Shown here piece after piece: positions 25,625 to 33,983 of a stretch of DNA of 64,000 nt. Numbering within the stretch: position 1 is the first letter of the stretch; the number at the start of each line of letters is the position of its first letter. The stretch comes from Trichococcus ilyis. GTDB lineage: Bacteria; Bacillota; Bacilli; Lactobacillales; Aerococcaceae. The notes under the pieces are model-generated. The model saw only the letters and a list, made by a program, of their open reading frames with translations, was not told the DNA's origin and searched no databases. Location: positions 1-64,000 of the forward strand of contig NZ_FNYT01000015.1 of the NCBI RefSeq assembly GCF_900109135.1. Direction: 5' to 3'. The translations under genes were made by a program, and so were the position numbers.

Positions 25625-27037
25625 TTATTTTTTCTTTTTCTTCTTTTTGTTCATCCGTCTGGCCATTTGCTGCATCGCCAATTTGCCCATTTTGCCTTTC
25701 GGCCCTTGCCCAAGCAAACCTTCCATCCCTGCAAAATTGCCTTTGGACATCTTGTTCATCATATCCCTGGACTCGTTGAATTGCTTGATCAGACGATTGA
25801 CTTCCGCCAACGATCTTGCCGATCCTTTTGCGATCCGTTTCCGTCGGCTCTGCGACAGAAGCTCCGGGTTTTCGCGTTCAGCAGGCGTCATCGAAAGCAC
25901 GATTGCCTTCATGTGGGCCATATCTTTGGGATCGATCTTTATCTGATCCAGCCCTGGAAGGTTGCTCATGCCCGGAATCATTTTTAGGAGGTCTTCAAGC
26001 GGCCCCATGTTGGTGACCTGGTCCATCTGCTCAATGAAGTCATTGAAATTGAATGTGTTCTCGCGTATTTTTGCGGCCATCTCCGCGGCCTTGGCTTCAT
26101 CAAAGTCTTGTTGCGCGCGTTCGATCAGCGTCATCAGATCGCCCATGCCCAGTATCCTGGAAGCCATGCGGTCCGGATAGAACGGCTCAAAATCTTCCAA
26201 TTTTTCGCCTTGACCCGTGAATTTGATCGGCTTTCCGGTTACGGAACGGATGGATAGCGCCGCTCCGCCGCGGGTGTCCCCATCCAGTTTGGTCAGGATG
26301 ACACCGGTTATGCCAAGCTGTTCATTGAAGGATTGCGCGACGTTGACGGCGTCCTGCCCGGTCATCGCATCGACCGTGAACAGGATTTCGGTAGGATTGA
26401 CGGCAGCCTTGATGTTCTTCAACTCCGTCATCAGCACCTCATCCACATGCAGTCGTCCCGCCGTATCGATGATGACCAGATCGCGGCCAGCGAGTTTGGC
26501 TTCTTCAACAGCCTGCTTCGCGATGTCCACCGGATTCGCTTCCGTGCCCAAAGCGTAGACCGGGAAATCCAATTGCTTGCCCAAGGTCTGCAACTGGTTG
26601 ATGGCTGCCGGGCGATAAACGTCGGCAGCTACCAACATCGGGCGTTTGTTCTCTTTTTTCTTCATGTAATTGGCAAGTTTTCCGGCAGTGGTTGTCTTAC
26701 CAGCCCCTTGCAGACCGACCATCATGACGACAGTCGGTGGCTTGGCGGAGAACTGGAATGGCTCCTGCTGCCCGCCCATCAATTCGGTCAACTCTTCGTT
26801 GACGATTTTTACGACTTGTTGTGTCGGTGAAAGCGACTCAAGCACGTCCGAACCCAACGCGCGTTCATTCACCTTTTTGACGAATTCTTTTACGACTTTA
26901 AAATTCACGTCAGCTTCCAGCAAAGCCAAACGTACTTCACGCATCATTTCCTTCAGATCGGCTTCGGTGATTTTGCCTTTTTTGCCGATTTTGGTCATCG
27001 CGCCTTGGAGACGCTCGGATAACCCTTCAAATGCCAT
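25625..27037 (-). CDS. ffh: Signal recognition particle protein Ffh
   Basis: GTPase that binds 4.5S/scRNA and signal sequences of nascent chains and delivers ribosomes to FtsY. N domain (1-95), G domain with P-loop GLQGAGKT (108-115), DTAGR and TKLDG, then the Met-rich M domain (about 300-440) with SRRKRIAKGS for RNA binding. The tail ends in a run of Lys. The ATG at 27037 follows AAGGAAG; a GTG three codons earlier is too close to it. 470 residues. Co-transcribed with ylxM 20 bp upstream. The SRP RNA gene is not in the window. Confidence 0.97.
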   Translation of the reverse strand: MAFEGLSERLQGAMTKIGKKGKITEADLKEMMREVRLALLEADVNFKVVKEFVKKVNERALGSDVLESLSPTQQVVKIVNEELTELMGGQQEPFQFSAKPPTVVMMVGLQGAGKTTTAGKLANYMKKKENKRPMLVAADVYRPAAINQLQTLGKQLDFPVYALGTEANPVDIAKQAVEEAKLAGRDLVIIDTAGRLHVDEVLMTELKNIKAAVNPTEILFTVDAMTGQDAVNVAQSFNEQLGITGVILTKLDGDTRGGAALSIRSVTGKPIKFTGQGEKLEDFEPFYPDRMASRILGMGDLMTLIERAQQDFDEAKAAEMAAKIRENTFNFNDFIEQMDQVTNMGPLEDLLKMIPGMSNLPGLDQIKIDPKDMAHMKAIVLSMTPAERENPELLSQSRRKRIAKGSARSLAEVNRLIKQFNESRDMMNKMSKGNFAGMEGLLGQGPKGKMGKLAMQQMARRMNKKKKKKK

Positions 27038-27057
27038 AATTGCCACTTCCTTACTTT

Positions 27058-27405
27058 TTAATCATCTCTCTCATCCAGTTCTTCCAGATTGGAAATCAGC
27101 CTCTGCAAAGATTTGTCTTCGGGATATTTTTCTTCGGCATAGTTCGCCAATTCGTCCAACTTTTTATTGCGGAGACTATAGTTTTGCGCCAATTTCAACT
27201 TCTGCTCATAATCCATCAGAATCTTTTCGGTGCGCTTGATGTTATCGTACACTGCCTGCCGGCTGACATCGAATTCTTCAGCGATTTCGCCCAAAGAGTA
27301 GTCATCCCCATAATACAAGGAAAGATAACCTTTCTGTTTGTTCGTCAACAGGACATTATAGAATTCATAAAGAGTATTCATGTTATTGGTTTTTTCTAGT
27401 TCCAT
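27058..27405 (-). CDS. ylxM: YlxM/p13 helix-turn-helix protein, SRP-associated
   Basis: A 115-residue UPF0122 protein, always next to ffh; in Streptococcus it stimulates SRP-RNA/Ffh activity. A sigma-70 region 4-like helix-turn-helix is seen: [36 protein letters not shown] and IKRTEKIL (about 20-70). The ATG follows GAAGGAAGG. It heads the ylxM-ffh operon. A TGTCAAG/CTTTACA inverted repeat lies 27 bp upstream. Confidence 0.92.
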   Translation of the reverse strand: MELEKTNNMNTLYEFYNVLLTNKQKGYLSLYYGDDYSLGEIAEEFDVSRQAVYDNIKRTEKILMDYEQKLKLAQNYSLRNKKLDELANYAEEKYPEDKSLQRLISNLEELDERDD

Positions 27406-27431
27406 CAGAATACCTTCCTTCTCGTACAGAT

Positions 27432-27452
27432 TGTCAAGAAAAAATCTTTACA
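27432..27452. promoter_or_regulatory. Inverted repeat upstream of ylxM related to the rplS/rpsP sites
   Basis: TGTCAAG-AAAAAAT-CTTTACA has the same arms and A/T core as the repeats at rplS and rpsP. No -10 box is correctly spaced from its TTGACA toward ylxM, so the motif is not simply a -35 element here. Confidence 0.4.
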
Positions 27453-27525
27453 CTTCATTAGATTACCTATTTTGCAAAGCTTAGTCAACCATAATTTGCG
27501 CCAGGGCTTTGTTCCCGCAACAAAA

Positions 27526-27572
27526 AGTAAGGTCAGGCCGGCAATCGGTTGGGGATTGTCGGCCTGACCAAG
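27526..27572 (-). terminator. Terminator of ftsY
   Basis: GGTCAGGCCG-CAATC paired with GATTG-CGGCCTGACC, a very stable stem; on the minus strand it is followed by TTACTTTTTG. Confidence 0.85.
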
Positions 27573-27627
27573 CTTATGGCGCTTTTTGCAGTGCGATGTG
27601 CTTCATTTTCCGGCATTTCGCGCTTCC

Positions 27628-28641
27628 TTATTTCTTCTCGAGCAAATCCCTTACCAATCCGTAGATGTATTGTTCCGGATCGAACACCTGCAGATCGTCC
27701 AAACCTTCGCCCAAGCCGACGAATTTTACCGGTATATCCAATTCCTGGCGGATCGCCAGAATGACGCCGCCTTTCGCCGTCCCGTCCAATTTCGTCAGGA
27801 TCAGGCCGGTGACATCCGTCGTCTCCTTGAATTGCTTCGCTTGGATCAATGCATTCTGTCCCGTCGTGGCATCGAGCACCAACAACGTTTCAGTTGCTCC
27901 GCCCGGGATTTCCCTTGCGATGATCCGATTGATCTTCTCCAATTCCTTCATCAGGTTCACTTTGTTCTGCAGCCGTCCTGCAGTGTCGATCAGCAGATAT
28001 TCATAGTTCTCTTCTTTGGCTTGCTTCAAGGCATCGTAGACGACAGAAGCGGGATCGCTTTTGGCATCGCTCGTCACGACCGGAACACCGACGCGCTCGC
28101 CCCATACTTCCAACTGTTCGATCGCGCCGGCCCTGAAAGTGTCACCGGCCGCCAACAAAACTTTTTTGCCTTGGTTCTTCAATCGGTAGGCATACTTGCC
28201 GATGGTTGTCGTTTTGCCCACCCCGTTCACACCCACGAACAGGATGACGGTTGGCCCGTTTTCGTTGGTTCTGATGGTCGGCAGTTCGGTCTGCCCTTTT
28301 TCATAGATTTCGACCAGTTTTTCGATGATGACATTCTTCACCTGTTCCCCTGTGCGGACGTTCTTCATCTTGACCTCATCGCGCAGCACATCCGAAAGCG
28401 CCAAGGTCATATCAAATCCGACATCGGCGGAAATCAGCGTTTCCTCCAAGTCATCGAAGAATTCCTCGTCCACCTCCCTAAAACCGGCGAAAAGTTCATT
28501 CATCTTCTCCGAAAAGCTTTTGCGCGTTTTCTCCATGCCTTTGTCGTATTTCTCGATGACAATCTTACTTTCTTCAGTCACCGGCGTCTGGACGACATCC
28601 TCGCCTGTGAATGCACGTTTAATTCGATCAAACAATCCCAT
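27628..28641 (-). CDS. ftsY: Signal recognition particle receptor FtsY
   Basis: Membrane-associated GTPase that docks Ffh-ribosome complexes at the Sec translocon. A short N-terminal amphipathic helix (MGLFDRIKRAF) replaces the long acidic A domain of Escherichia coli, as in other Firmicutes. The NG domain has P-loop GVNGVGKT (137-144), DTAGRLQNK and LTKLDGTAKGG. 337 residues. Follows the HAD gene by 32 bp in the smc-HAD-ftsY string and ends at a strong terminator, so ylxM-ffh are transcribed separately. Confidence 0.96.
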   Translation of the reverse strand: MGLFDRIKRAFTGEDVVQTPVTEESKIVIEKYDKGMEKTRKSFSEKMNELFAGFREVDEEFFDDLEETLISADVGFDMTLALSDVLRDEVKMKNVRTGEQVKNVIIEKLVEIYEKGQTELPTIRTNENGPTVILFVGVNGVGKTTTIGKYAYRLKNQGKKVLLAAGDTFRAGAIEQLEVWGERVGVPVVTSDAKSDPASVVYDALKQAKEENYEYLLIDTAGRLQNKVNLMKELEKINRIIAREIPGGATETLLVLDATTGQNALIQAKQFKETTDVTGLILTKLDGTAKGGVILAIRQELDIPVKFVGLGEGLDDLQVFDPEQYIYGLVRDLLEKK

Positions 28642-28673
28642 CTGGACACTTCCTTTCTATTTGAGGCGGGCTC

Positions 28674-29486
28674 TTACGCAAACACCAGTGTTTCGATTGC
28701 GTGCGCGACGCCGTCTTCCCCGTTTGTCTTAGTGACAAAACTCGCCCGTTCCTTGATTTTTTCGGGAGCATTCCCCATCGCGACGCTCACTCCTGCATAA
28801 TCCAGCATCGCCAAATCATTCTCTTCATCCCCGCAAGCCATGACTTCATCGGCAGTGATCCCCAGATGCGCGCATAAAGCCGCGATGCCGTTGCCCTTGT
28901 CGACTTCCGGATGCATGACTTCGAACAGGAGCGGGCGCGATTTCATCATCGAATATTTGCTGTAGAAATCCCCTGGTATTTTTGTGATCGCTTCATCCAG
29001 AACTGCAGGTGCGATGCAAAAGACTACCTTATTGAATGCGTGATTCTCCTGGAAATCTTCGATCTTTTTCGCGACGAACGGCAAGCTCGAACTCTGCAAG
29101 CTCTTATAAAGGGACTCCTTGCCTTCCGGATACTCCGGTTCGTAAACAAATTCCAGATCCAGCATGTTCATTGGGATATTCAGCTCCCTGCTCAGATCAT
29201 AAAGCTCCGCTACTTGGCCGTAATTCAGCACCTTCTGGGAGATGATTTCAGCCGTTTTGTTTTTTTGGACCAATCCTCCGTTATAGGTGATGGAGTAATC
29301 TTCTGCGTGCAGCAGATCCAGCTCATCCACATACGCCTTGATGCCCATCAGCGGGCGCCCGGTGCAGAGAACGACCTTCACGCCGGCTTCCCGTGCCCGT
29401 TTGATTGCCTGTTTGTTCGCGTCGCTGATTTTTTTTTCAGGATCCAGCAGTGTGCCATCCAAGTCGAGTGCTATCAGTTTAATCAT
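28674..29486 (-). CDS. Cof-type HAD family phosphatase
   Basis: YidA-like HAD hydrolase, 270 residues, acting on phosphorylated sugars or cofactors; substrate unknown. Motif I ALDLDGTLLD with Asp8/Asp10, motif II CTGRPL (41-46), and motif IV GDEENDLAML near the end with EKIKERA as the cap exit. It is distinct from the HAD gene at 21.6 kb. It sits between smc and ftsY, 15 bp after smc, a position I recall from other Lactobacillales, so it is a stable member of this cluster. Confidence 0.9.
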   Translation of the reverse strand: MIKLIALDLDGTLLDPEKKISDANKQAIKRAREAGVKVVLCTGRPLMGIKAYVDELDLLHAEDYSITYNGGLVQKNKTAEIISQKVLNYGQVAELYDLSRELNIPMNMLDLEFVYEPEYPEGKESLYKSLQSSSLPFVAKKIEDFQENHAFNKVVFCIAPAVLDEAITKIPGDFYSKYSMMKSRPLLFEVMHPEVDKGNGIAALCAHLGITADEVMACGDEENDLAMLDYAGVSVAMGNAPEKIKERASFVTKTNGEDGVAHAIETLVFA

Positions 29487-29500
29487 TCTTCCTCATCCCC

Positions 29501-32500
29501 TTAACCTATTTCTTCGTAATCTTCAAATTTGACCGATGCCAGGCGGGACACACCGGAATCCTGCATGGTCACGCCGTATAGTGCATCCGCTTCTTCCATC
29601 GTGCCCTTGCGATGGGTGATGACGATGAATTGCGTCAAGCCTGTAGAGGCCGCAAGATATTTTCCGAAGCGGGAAACATTCGCTTCATCCAATGCAGCTT
29701 CGACTTCATCCAGGATGCAGAACGGCACCGGTTTGACCTCAATGATGGCAAACAAAAGCGCAATCGCAGTGAAGGCTTTTTCCCCGCCGGAAAGCAAGCT
29801 GAGCTGCTGAAGTTTTTTCCCGGGTGGCTGCGCCACGATTTCGATGCCGGTCTCCAACAGGTCATTCGGATCAGTCAGCTCCAATGTCGCTTTGCCGCCG
29901 CCGAACAGTTTCGGGAAGGTTTTTTCAAATTGTTTTTTGATCTGAACGAAAGTCTCTTTGAAACGCGACCGGACCTCGTCATCCATTTCGTTCATCGTAT
30001 TCAGCAGGTTGCCTCTGGCGGACAAAAGATCTGTCTGTTGCTCCGAAAGGAAAGTGAATCGCTCAGAAATGCGTTCATATTCCTCGATGGCGCCCAGATT
30101 GATCGGCCCCAAATCTTCGATCTCTTTCTTCAGCTTTTTGACTTGCCGTGCTGCCTCTTCGGGTTCTTGCTCCAGCTGATGTGCTGCTTTAGCCGCTTCG
30201 AAGCTGAGGCCGTACTCCTCGCTCAAATGTGCGAGATGGTGGTCGATGGCGATTTCATGACGCCCGGCGTTCGTTTCCAGTTTGGCATGCTCGCTCCATA
30301 ATTTCTGGAGCCGTTTGTTTCTTTCGTTCTGTTCGGTTTCCTGGACAGCGCGATTTTGTTCCATTTGCTTTTTTTGCTCGCGCAGCTGCTTCAGGTCGGC
30401 ATCGCAGCTATTTTTTTCCGCATAAGCGGCCTTCAGCTGCGCTTCGATTTCTTGGATTGTCATTGTTTCGGTATCGGCCAGTTTCGCGACTTGATCCTGT
30501 TTGCCTTTCAGCGCCAAGATCGCCTCTTGTTCCGTTTGGATGCGCTCGGTTGAAAGTTTCACGTCCCGCCTGATTTGCTTCTCTTGCTCTTGCAGGACCG
30601 CAAGTTCCTGATCTGCCTGTTGCCGATCTGCTTGAACAGCCTGCAGCAATTTCAAACGTTCTTCCTCATTGAGGCTGGATTCCGCTATATCCTTTTGGAG
30701 TTGTTCGATTTCGCTGTCGAGGACAAGCAAATTTTGTTGGGCTTGCGCCAATTGCGTTTGCCTTTCCGATTTCTCTTCGTAAAACATGCGCTTTTCGTAT
30801 TCGTGGGCAGCCGATTCCTTTTCTTTAACCGTGATTTCGGCTGTCACTTGTTGCAGGGATGCTTCCCGTTGCTTCAGTTCGAACTGTTTGATGTTGGCTT
30901 TTTGGCGCATGACATCCAGCTCTTCTTGGAGACTCTGTTGCTGCAGCGACCATTTTTCATGCTCCCGTTTCAGTTGATTGTACTGGATGGACATTTGTTG
31001 CACGTAATCGGTCAACTTCTTCAGATTATTTTTGCGGGCCAACAAGGAAGCCTCTTGCTGACGCCTTGTCGCACCACCGGTCATCGATCCGCCGGCATGA
31101 ATCACATCCCCTTCCAGCGTTACGATGCGGTAGCGGCTCTGCAATTTTTTGGAAATCTGCAGTCCTTCCTGCAGATTCGAGGCTACAACCGTTGTGCCAA
31201 GCAAATTACTGACGATCGCGCTGTATATTTCCTCATGGCCGATCAGCTCATTCGCGATGCCCAGATAGCCGGGACTGGCTTCCAGCGCGGCCCGAACAGA
31301 GGCAGGCAACGACTTGCCCTGGATCACCGTCATCGGAAGGAAAGTCGCGCGCCCCAAGTGCTGGGCTTTCAGGATACTGATGCACTGGGAGGCTGTGCGT
31401 TCATCAGCGACGACGATATGCTGCATCGTAGCCCCCAGAGCGATTTCCATCGCCAAAGTGTATTTTTCGGGAACTTGGATCAACTCTGCGACAGGCCCGC
31501 GGATTCCCGGAACGCTTTCGCGCCTGCGCAGCATTTCCTTTACGCCCTGATAATAGCTGGCATAACTGTCATCCAGCTCTTGCTGGCTTTCACGCCGGGC
31601 TTCCGCTTGCTGCAGATTCCGGGTGACGGTATCCAGCTCCGCGTTCAGTTGTTGGAGTTTGGAGACAAGTTGGAAATGATTCTGTTTGCACTCCTGCAAT
31701 TCCGATTCCAAATCGGCGTTGTCTGCGACAAACCGGCGATGTTCTTCTTCCAGCGTTTCCTGTTTCGCTTTCAATTGCCGCAGATTTTTCCTGAGTTCGT
31801 CGCTTTTGGAAAGGAGTCGATGTTCTTGTTCCGTTGCGAGCGTCATTTCCTTTTCAAGATGGACCGTGGTGTTCCGGTTGCTGGATTGTTCCTGCAGCCT
31901 GTCGATATAGTCGTTGCGGAGCTGTTGGACAAGTTCTGTCCGGTTTTGCGCCAACTGGGCTTCTTTTTCGGCTAAGCTTTCCCTTTTAGCCGCAAGTTCT
32001 TTCCTGGCGTCCGCTTTTGCTGCAAGCTCCATCCGCAAAGCGGCCAGATTGGCTTTTTCCATTTTGATGAGCGCCTCTTTTTCAACGATAAGCTGCGCTT
32101 GCTCTTCCTGATTTTTTGAAGAGAACAACGCTCGTTGCTGGAAAACCTGCTTCTGCCCTTCCAGCTGCTCCAACTTCTGGATGATCGTCACATAGCCGCT
32201 CTGCAGTGCTTCAAGTTGCTCATCGCAAGCGTCCAGCTTGAGCTTCAGTTCGCGCAAGCCCGATTGGGTATCCTCAAGGGACTGCTCTTCCCTGCTGATT
32301 TTCCGGTCGTACTCGACGAGTTCCCGTTTGCTGGCTTGCCACTGCGTATTCAACCGCTCGATTTCGGAAGCTGTCAGAGCGATCTCGATTTCGCTCAGCC
32401 ACGCCTTTTTCTCCTGATAATTCAATGCCGTTTTGCGTTGGATTTCCAGCGGAGCCAGTTGGCTGTTGATTTCATGCAGGATATCCTCGATTCGGTTCAG

Positions 32501-33061
32501 GTGTTCTTCCGTTTGGGAAAGCTTCCGCTCGGCGCTCGTTTTGCGGTTTTTGTATCTCGCTACGCCCGCAGCCTCCTCCAGGATGACCCTTCTGTCCTCA
32601 GGTTTGTTCTGGAAAATTTGTTCCACTTTCCCCTGCGAAATCATCGAGAAAGAGTCTTTCCCGATGCCCGAATCCATCAGCAGTTCCGTTATGTCCTTGA
32701 GCCTGCATGGCTTCTTGTTGATGAAACAGTCACTGTCGCCATTGCGGTTGTATCTTCTGGTGATGCTCACTTCGCTGAACTCCAGCGGCAGGAATCCGTC
32801 CTCGTTGTTCAGGATCAGGGTCACTTCCGCAATATTGACGGGTTTGCGTGTCTGCGATCCGGCGAAAACGATATCGTCCATTTTTTTCCCCCGCAGATTT
32901 TTGGCGGATTGTTCGCCCAATACCCAACGGACAGCTTCCGAGAGATTGCTCTTGCCGCTTCCGTTCGGTCCTACCACCGCTGTCACACCTTCATCAAACT
33001 CGATTACGGTTTTGTCGGCGAATGATTTGAAGCCTGACATTTCTATTCTTTCAAGATGCAA
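29501..33061 (-). CDS. smc: Chromosome segregation and condensation protein SMC
   Basis: Dimeric ATPase that with ScpA and ScpB extrudes DNA loops and organises the nucleoid. Walker A GPNGSGKSN (31-39) is at the N-terminus, two long coiled-coil arms flank a hinge (about 500-650, PGIRGPVAEL), and the C-terminal head has LSLLSGGEKA and ILDEVEAALDEANV. Start is TTG at 33061: it aligns with the Bacillus N-terminus (HLERIEMSGFKSF), follows AAAGGA at good distance and gives 1186 residues, the Bacillus length. The ATG three codons earlier abuts the ribosome binding site. Lies 31 bp after rnc. Confidence 0.96.
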   Translation of the reverse strand: MHLERIEMSGFKSFADKTVIEFDEGVTAVVGPNGSGKSNLSEAVRWVLGEQSAKNLRGKKMDDIVFAGSQTRKPVNIAEVTLILNNEDGFLPLEFSEVSITRRYNRNGDSDCFINKKPCRLKDITELLMDSGIGKDSFSMISQGKVEQIFQNKPEDRRVILEEAAGVARYKNRKTSAERKLSQTEEHLNRIEDILHEINSQLAPLEIQRKTALNYQEKKAWLSEIEIALTASEIERLNTQWQASKRELVEYDRKISREEQSLEDTQSGLRELKLKLDACDEQLEALQSGYVTIIQKLEQLEGQKQVFQQRALFSSKNQEEQAQLIVEKEALIKMEKANLAALRMELAAKADARKELAAKRESLAEKEAQLAQNRTELVQQLRNDYIDRLQEQSSNRNTTVHLEKEMTLATEQEHRLLSKSDELRKNLRQLKAKQETLEEEHRRFVADNADLESELQECKQNHFQLVSKLQQLNAELDTVTRNLQQAEARRESQQELDDSYASYYQGVKEMLRRRESVPGIRGPVAELIQVPEKYTLAMEIALGATMQHIVVADERTASQCISILKAQHLGRATFLPMTVIQGKSLPASVRAALEASPGYLGIANELIGHEEIYSAIVSNLLGTTVVASNLQEGLQISKKLQSRYRIVTLEGDVIHAGGSMTGGATRRQQEASLLARKNNLKKLTDYVQQMSIQYNQLKREHEKWSLQQQSLQEELDVMRQKANIKQFELKQREASLQQVTAEITVKEKESAAHEYEKRMFYEEKSERQTQLAQAQQNLLVLDSEIEQLQKDIAESSLNEEERLKLLQAVQADRQQADQELAVLQEQEKQIRRDVKLSTERIQTEQEAILALKGKQDQVAKLADTETMTIQEIEAQLKAAYAEKNSCDADLKQLREQKKQMEQNRAVQETEQNERNKRLQKLWSEHAKLETNAGRHEIAIDHHLAHLSEEYGLSFEAAKAAHQLEQEPEEAARQVKKLKKEIEDLGPINLGAIEEYERISERFTFLSEQQTDLLSARGNLLNTMNEMDDEVRSRFKETFVQIKKQFEKTFPKLFGGGKATLELTDPNDLLETGIEIVAQPPGKKLQQLSLLSGGEKAFTAIALLFAIIEVKPVPFCILDEVEAALDEANVSRFGKYLAASTGLTQFIVITHRKGTMEEADALYGVTMQDSGVSRLASVKFEDYEEIG

Positions 33062-33092
33062 AGATAACATCCTTTCCGGTGAAACTTGCTTT

Positions 33093-33782
33093 TCATTTTT
33101 GTAAAGATTCCAAAGCGTTTTGTGCCGCTTTTTGTTCGGCTGCTTTTTTGCTCGGCCCTTGCCCTTGGCCCAGCACTTTTCCGAATGCCCGCACTTCCAC
33201 ATCAAACAATTTGGCATGCGCAGGTCCGTCTTCATTCAGGAGAATATATTGGATGTCCACATCCCCGTTTTTTTGCAGTTCTTCCTGAAGGTGGGTTTTG
33301 TGATCCATCACATGTGAAAAAGCATCCTCTTTTAATTTCGCGATCATGACTTGCTCGATGAATTTCCTGGCGGCTTCGATGCCTTGGTCGAGATAGACGG
33401 CTCCGATGAAAGCTTCGAAGACATCGCACAACAAAGCCGGACGTTGCCTTCCGCCCATATTCTCTTCCCCTTTGCCCAACCGGATATAGCTGTCGAAATG
33501 ACAGTCCTTTGCAAAGGCGGACAAGCTGGGTTCGCAGACGATCTGCGCCCGCAGACGGGTCATTTTGCCTTCATGCCACGTATCATAGGTATGAAACAAA
33601 TAATCGGAGATGATGACTTCCAGGACCGCATCCCCCAAGAACTCCAGTCGTTCATTATCCTGTATTTCCAGATGACGATGCTCATTCACATAAGATGAAT
33701 GGGTAAATGCTTCATGCAAAAGGTGCTCATCATTGAAAACGATCGAGAAGTCTTTTGCTATCTGCTTGACTATTTTTTCCAA
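33093..33782 (-). CDS. rnc: Ribonuclease III
   Basis: Cleaves double-stranded RNA, processing rRNA precursors and regulatory duplexes. The catalytic domain carries the signature NERLEFLGDAVLE (43-55), and the second acidic cluster follows in CDVFEAFIGAVYLDQG. A dsRNA-binding domain occupies about 157-226 (HLQEELQKNGD to KKAAEQKAAQNAL). The start is TTG at 33782, five bases after AAAGGAGGG; 229 residues. It is the first gene of rnc-smc-HAD-ftsY. In relatives acpP lies just upstream; here the opp operon intervenes. Confidence 0.96.
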   Translation of the reverse strand: MEKIVKQIAKDFSIVFNDEHLLHEAFTHSSYVNEHRHLEIQDNERLEFLGDAVLEVIISDYLFHTYDTWHEGKMTRLRAQIVCEPSLSAFAKDCHFDSYIRLGKGEENMGGRQRPALLCDVFEAFIGAVYLDQGIEAARKFIEQVMIAKLKEDAFSHVMDHKTHLQEELQKNGDVDIQYILLNEDGPAHAKLFDVEVRAFGKVLGQGQGPSKKAAEQKAAQNALESLQK

Positions 33783-33918
33783 TTCGTTCCCTCCTTTCCT
33801 TGAATGGACTCTTTATTTCCAGGCTGTTTTGAAAAATAGAGTCCTTTTTCATTATACGACAAATAGGTGCCATTAGCACGCAAATTTAGTTCCCGAACAG
33901 ACTGCCTTTGCTCACGGG

Positions 33919-33950
33919 AAAGAGGCCCGGACATCACTCCGGGCCTCCTC
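33919..33950 (-). terminator. Terminator of the opp operon
   Basis: GAGGCCCGGA paired with TCCGGGCCTC, followed on the minus strand by TTTCCC. Confidence 0.75.
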
Positions 33951-33983
33951 CTCAATTAATTTTGGCCATGAACTTGACAAACA

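Noticed and set aside
25625-25660. Poly-Lys end of ffh as a frameshift artefact
   Set aside because: A Lys-rich tail after the M domain is common in Firmicute Ffh proteins and the frame is continuous to a normal stop.
30575-31975. 466-residue open frame on the plus strand opposite smc
   Set aside because: It is the antisense shadow of the smc coiled coil; composition is Leu/Phe/Gln-rich as expected from reverse-complemented codons, and it has no ribosome binding site.
33062-33235. N-terminal extension of SMC to an upstream ATG
   Set aside because: It would overlap the end of rnc, and the TTG at 33061 aligns with known SMC starts and gives the expected length.
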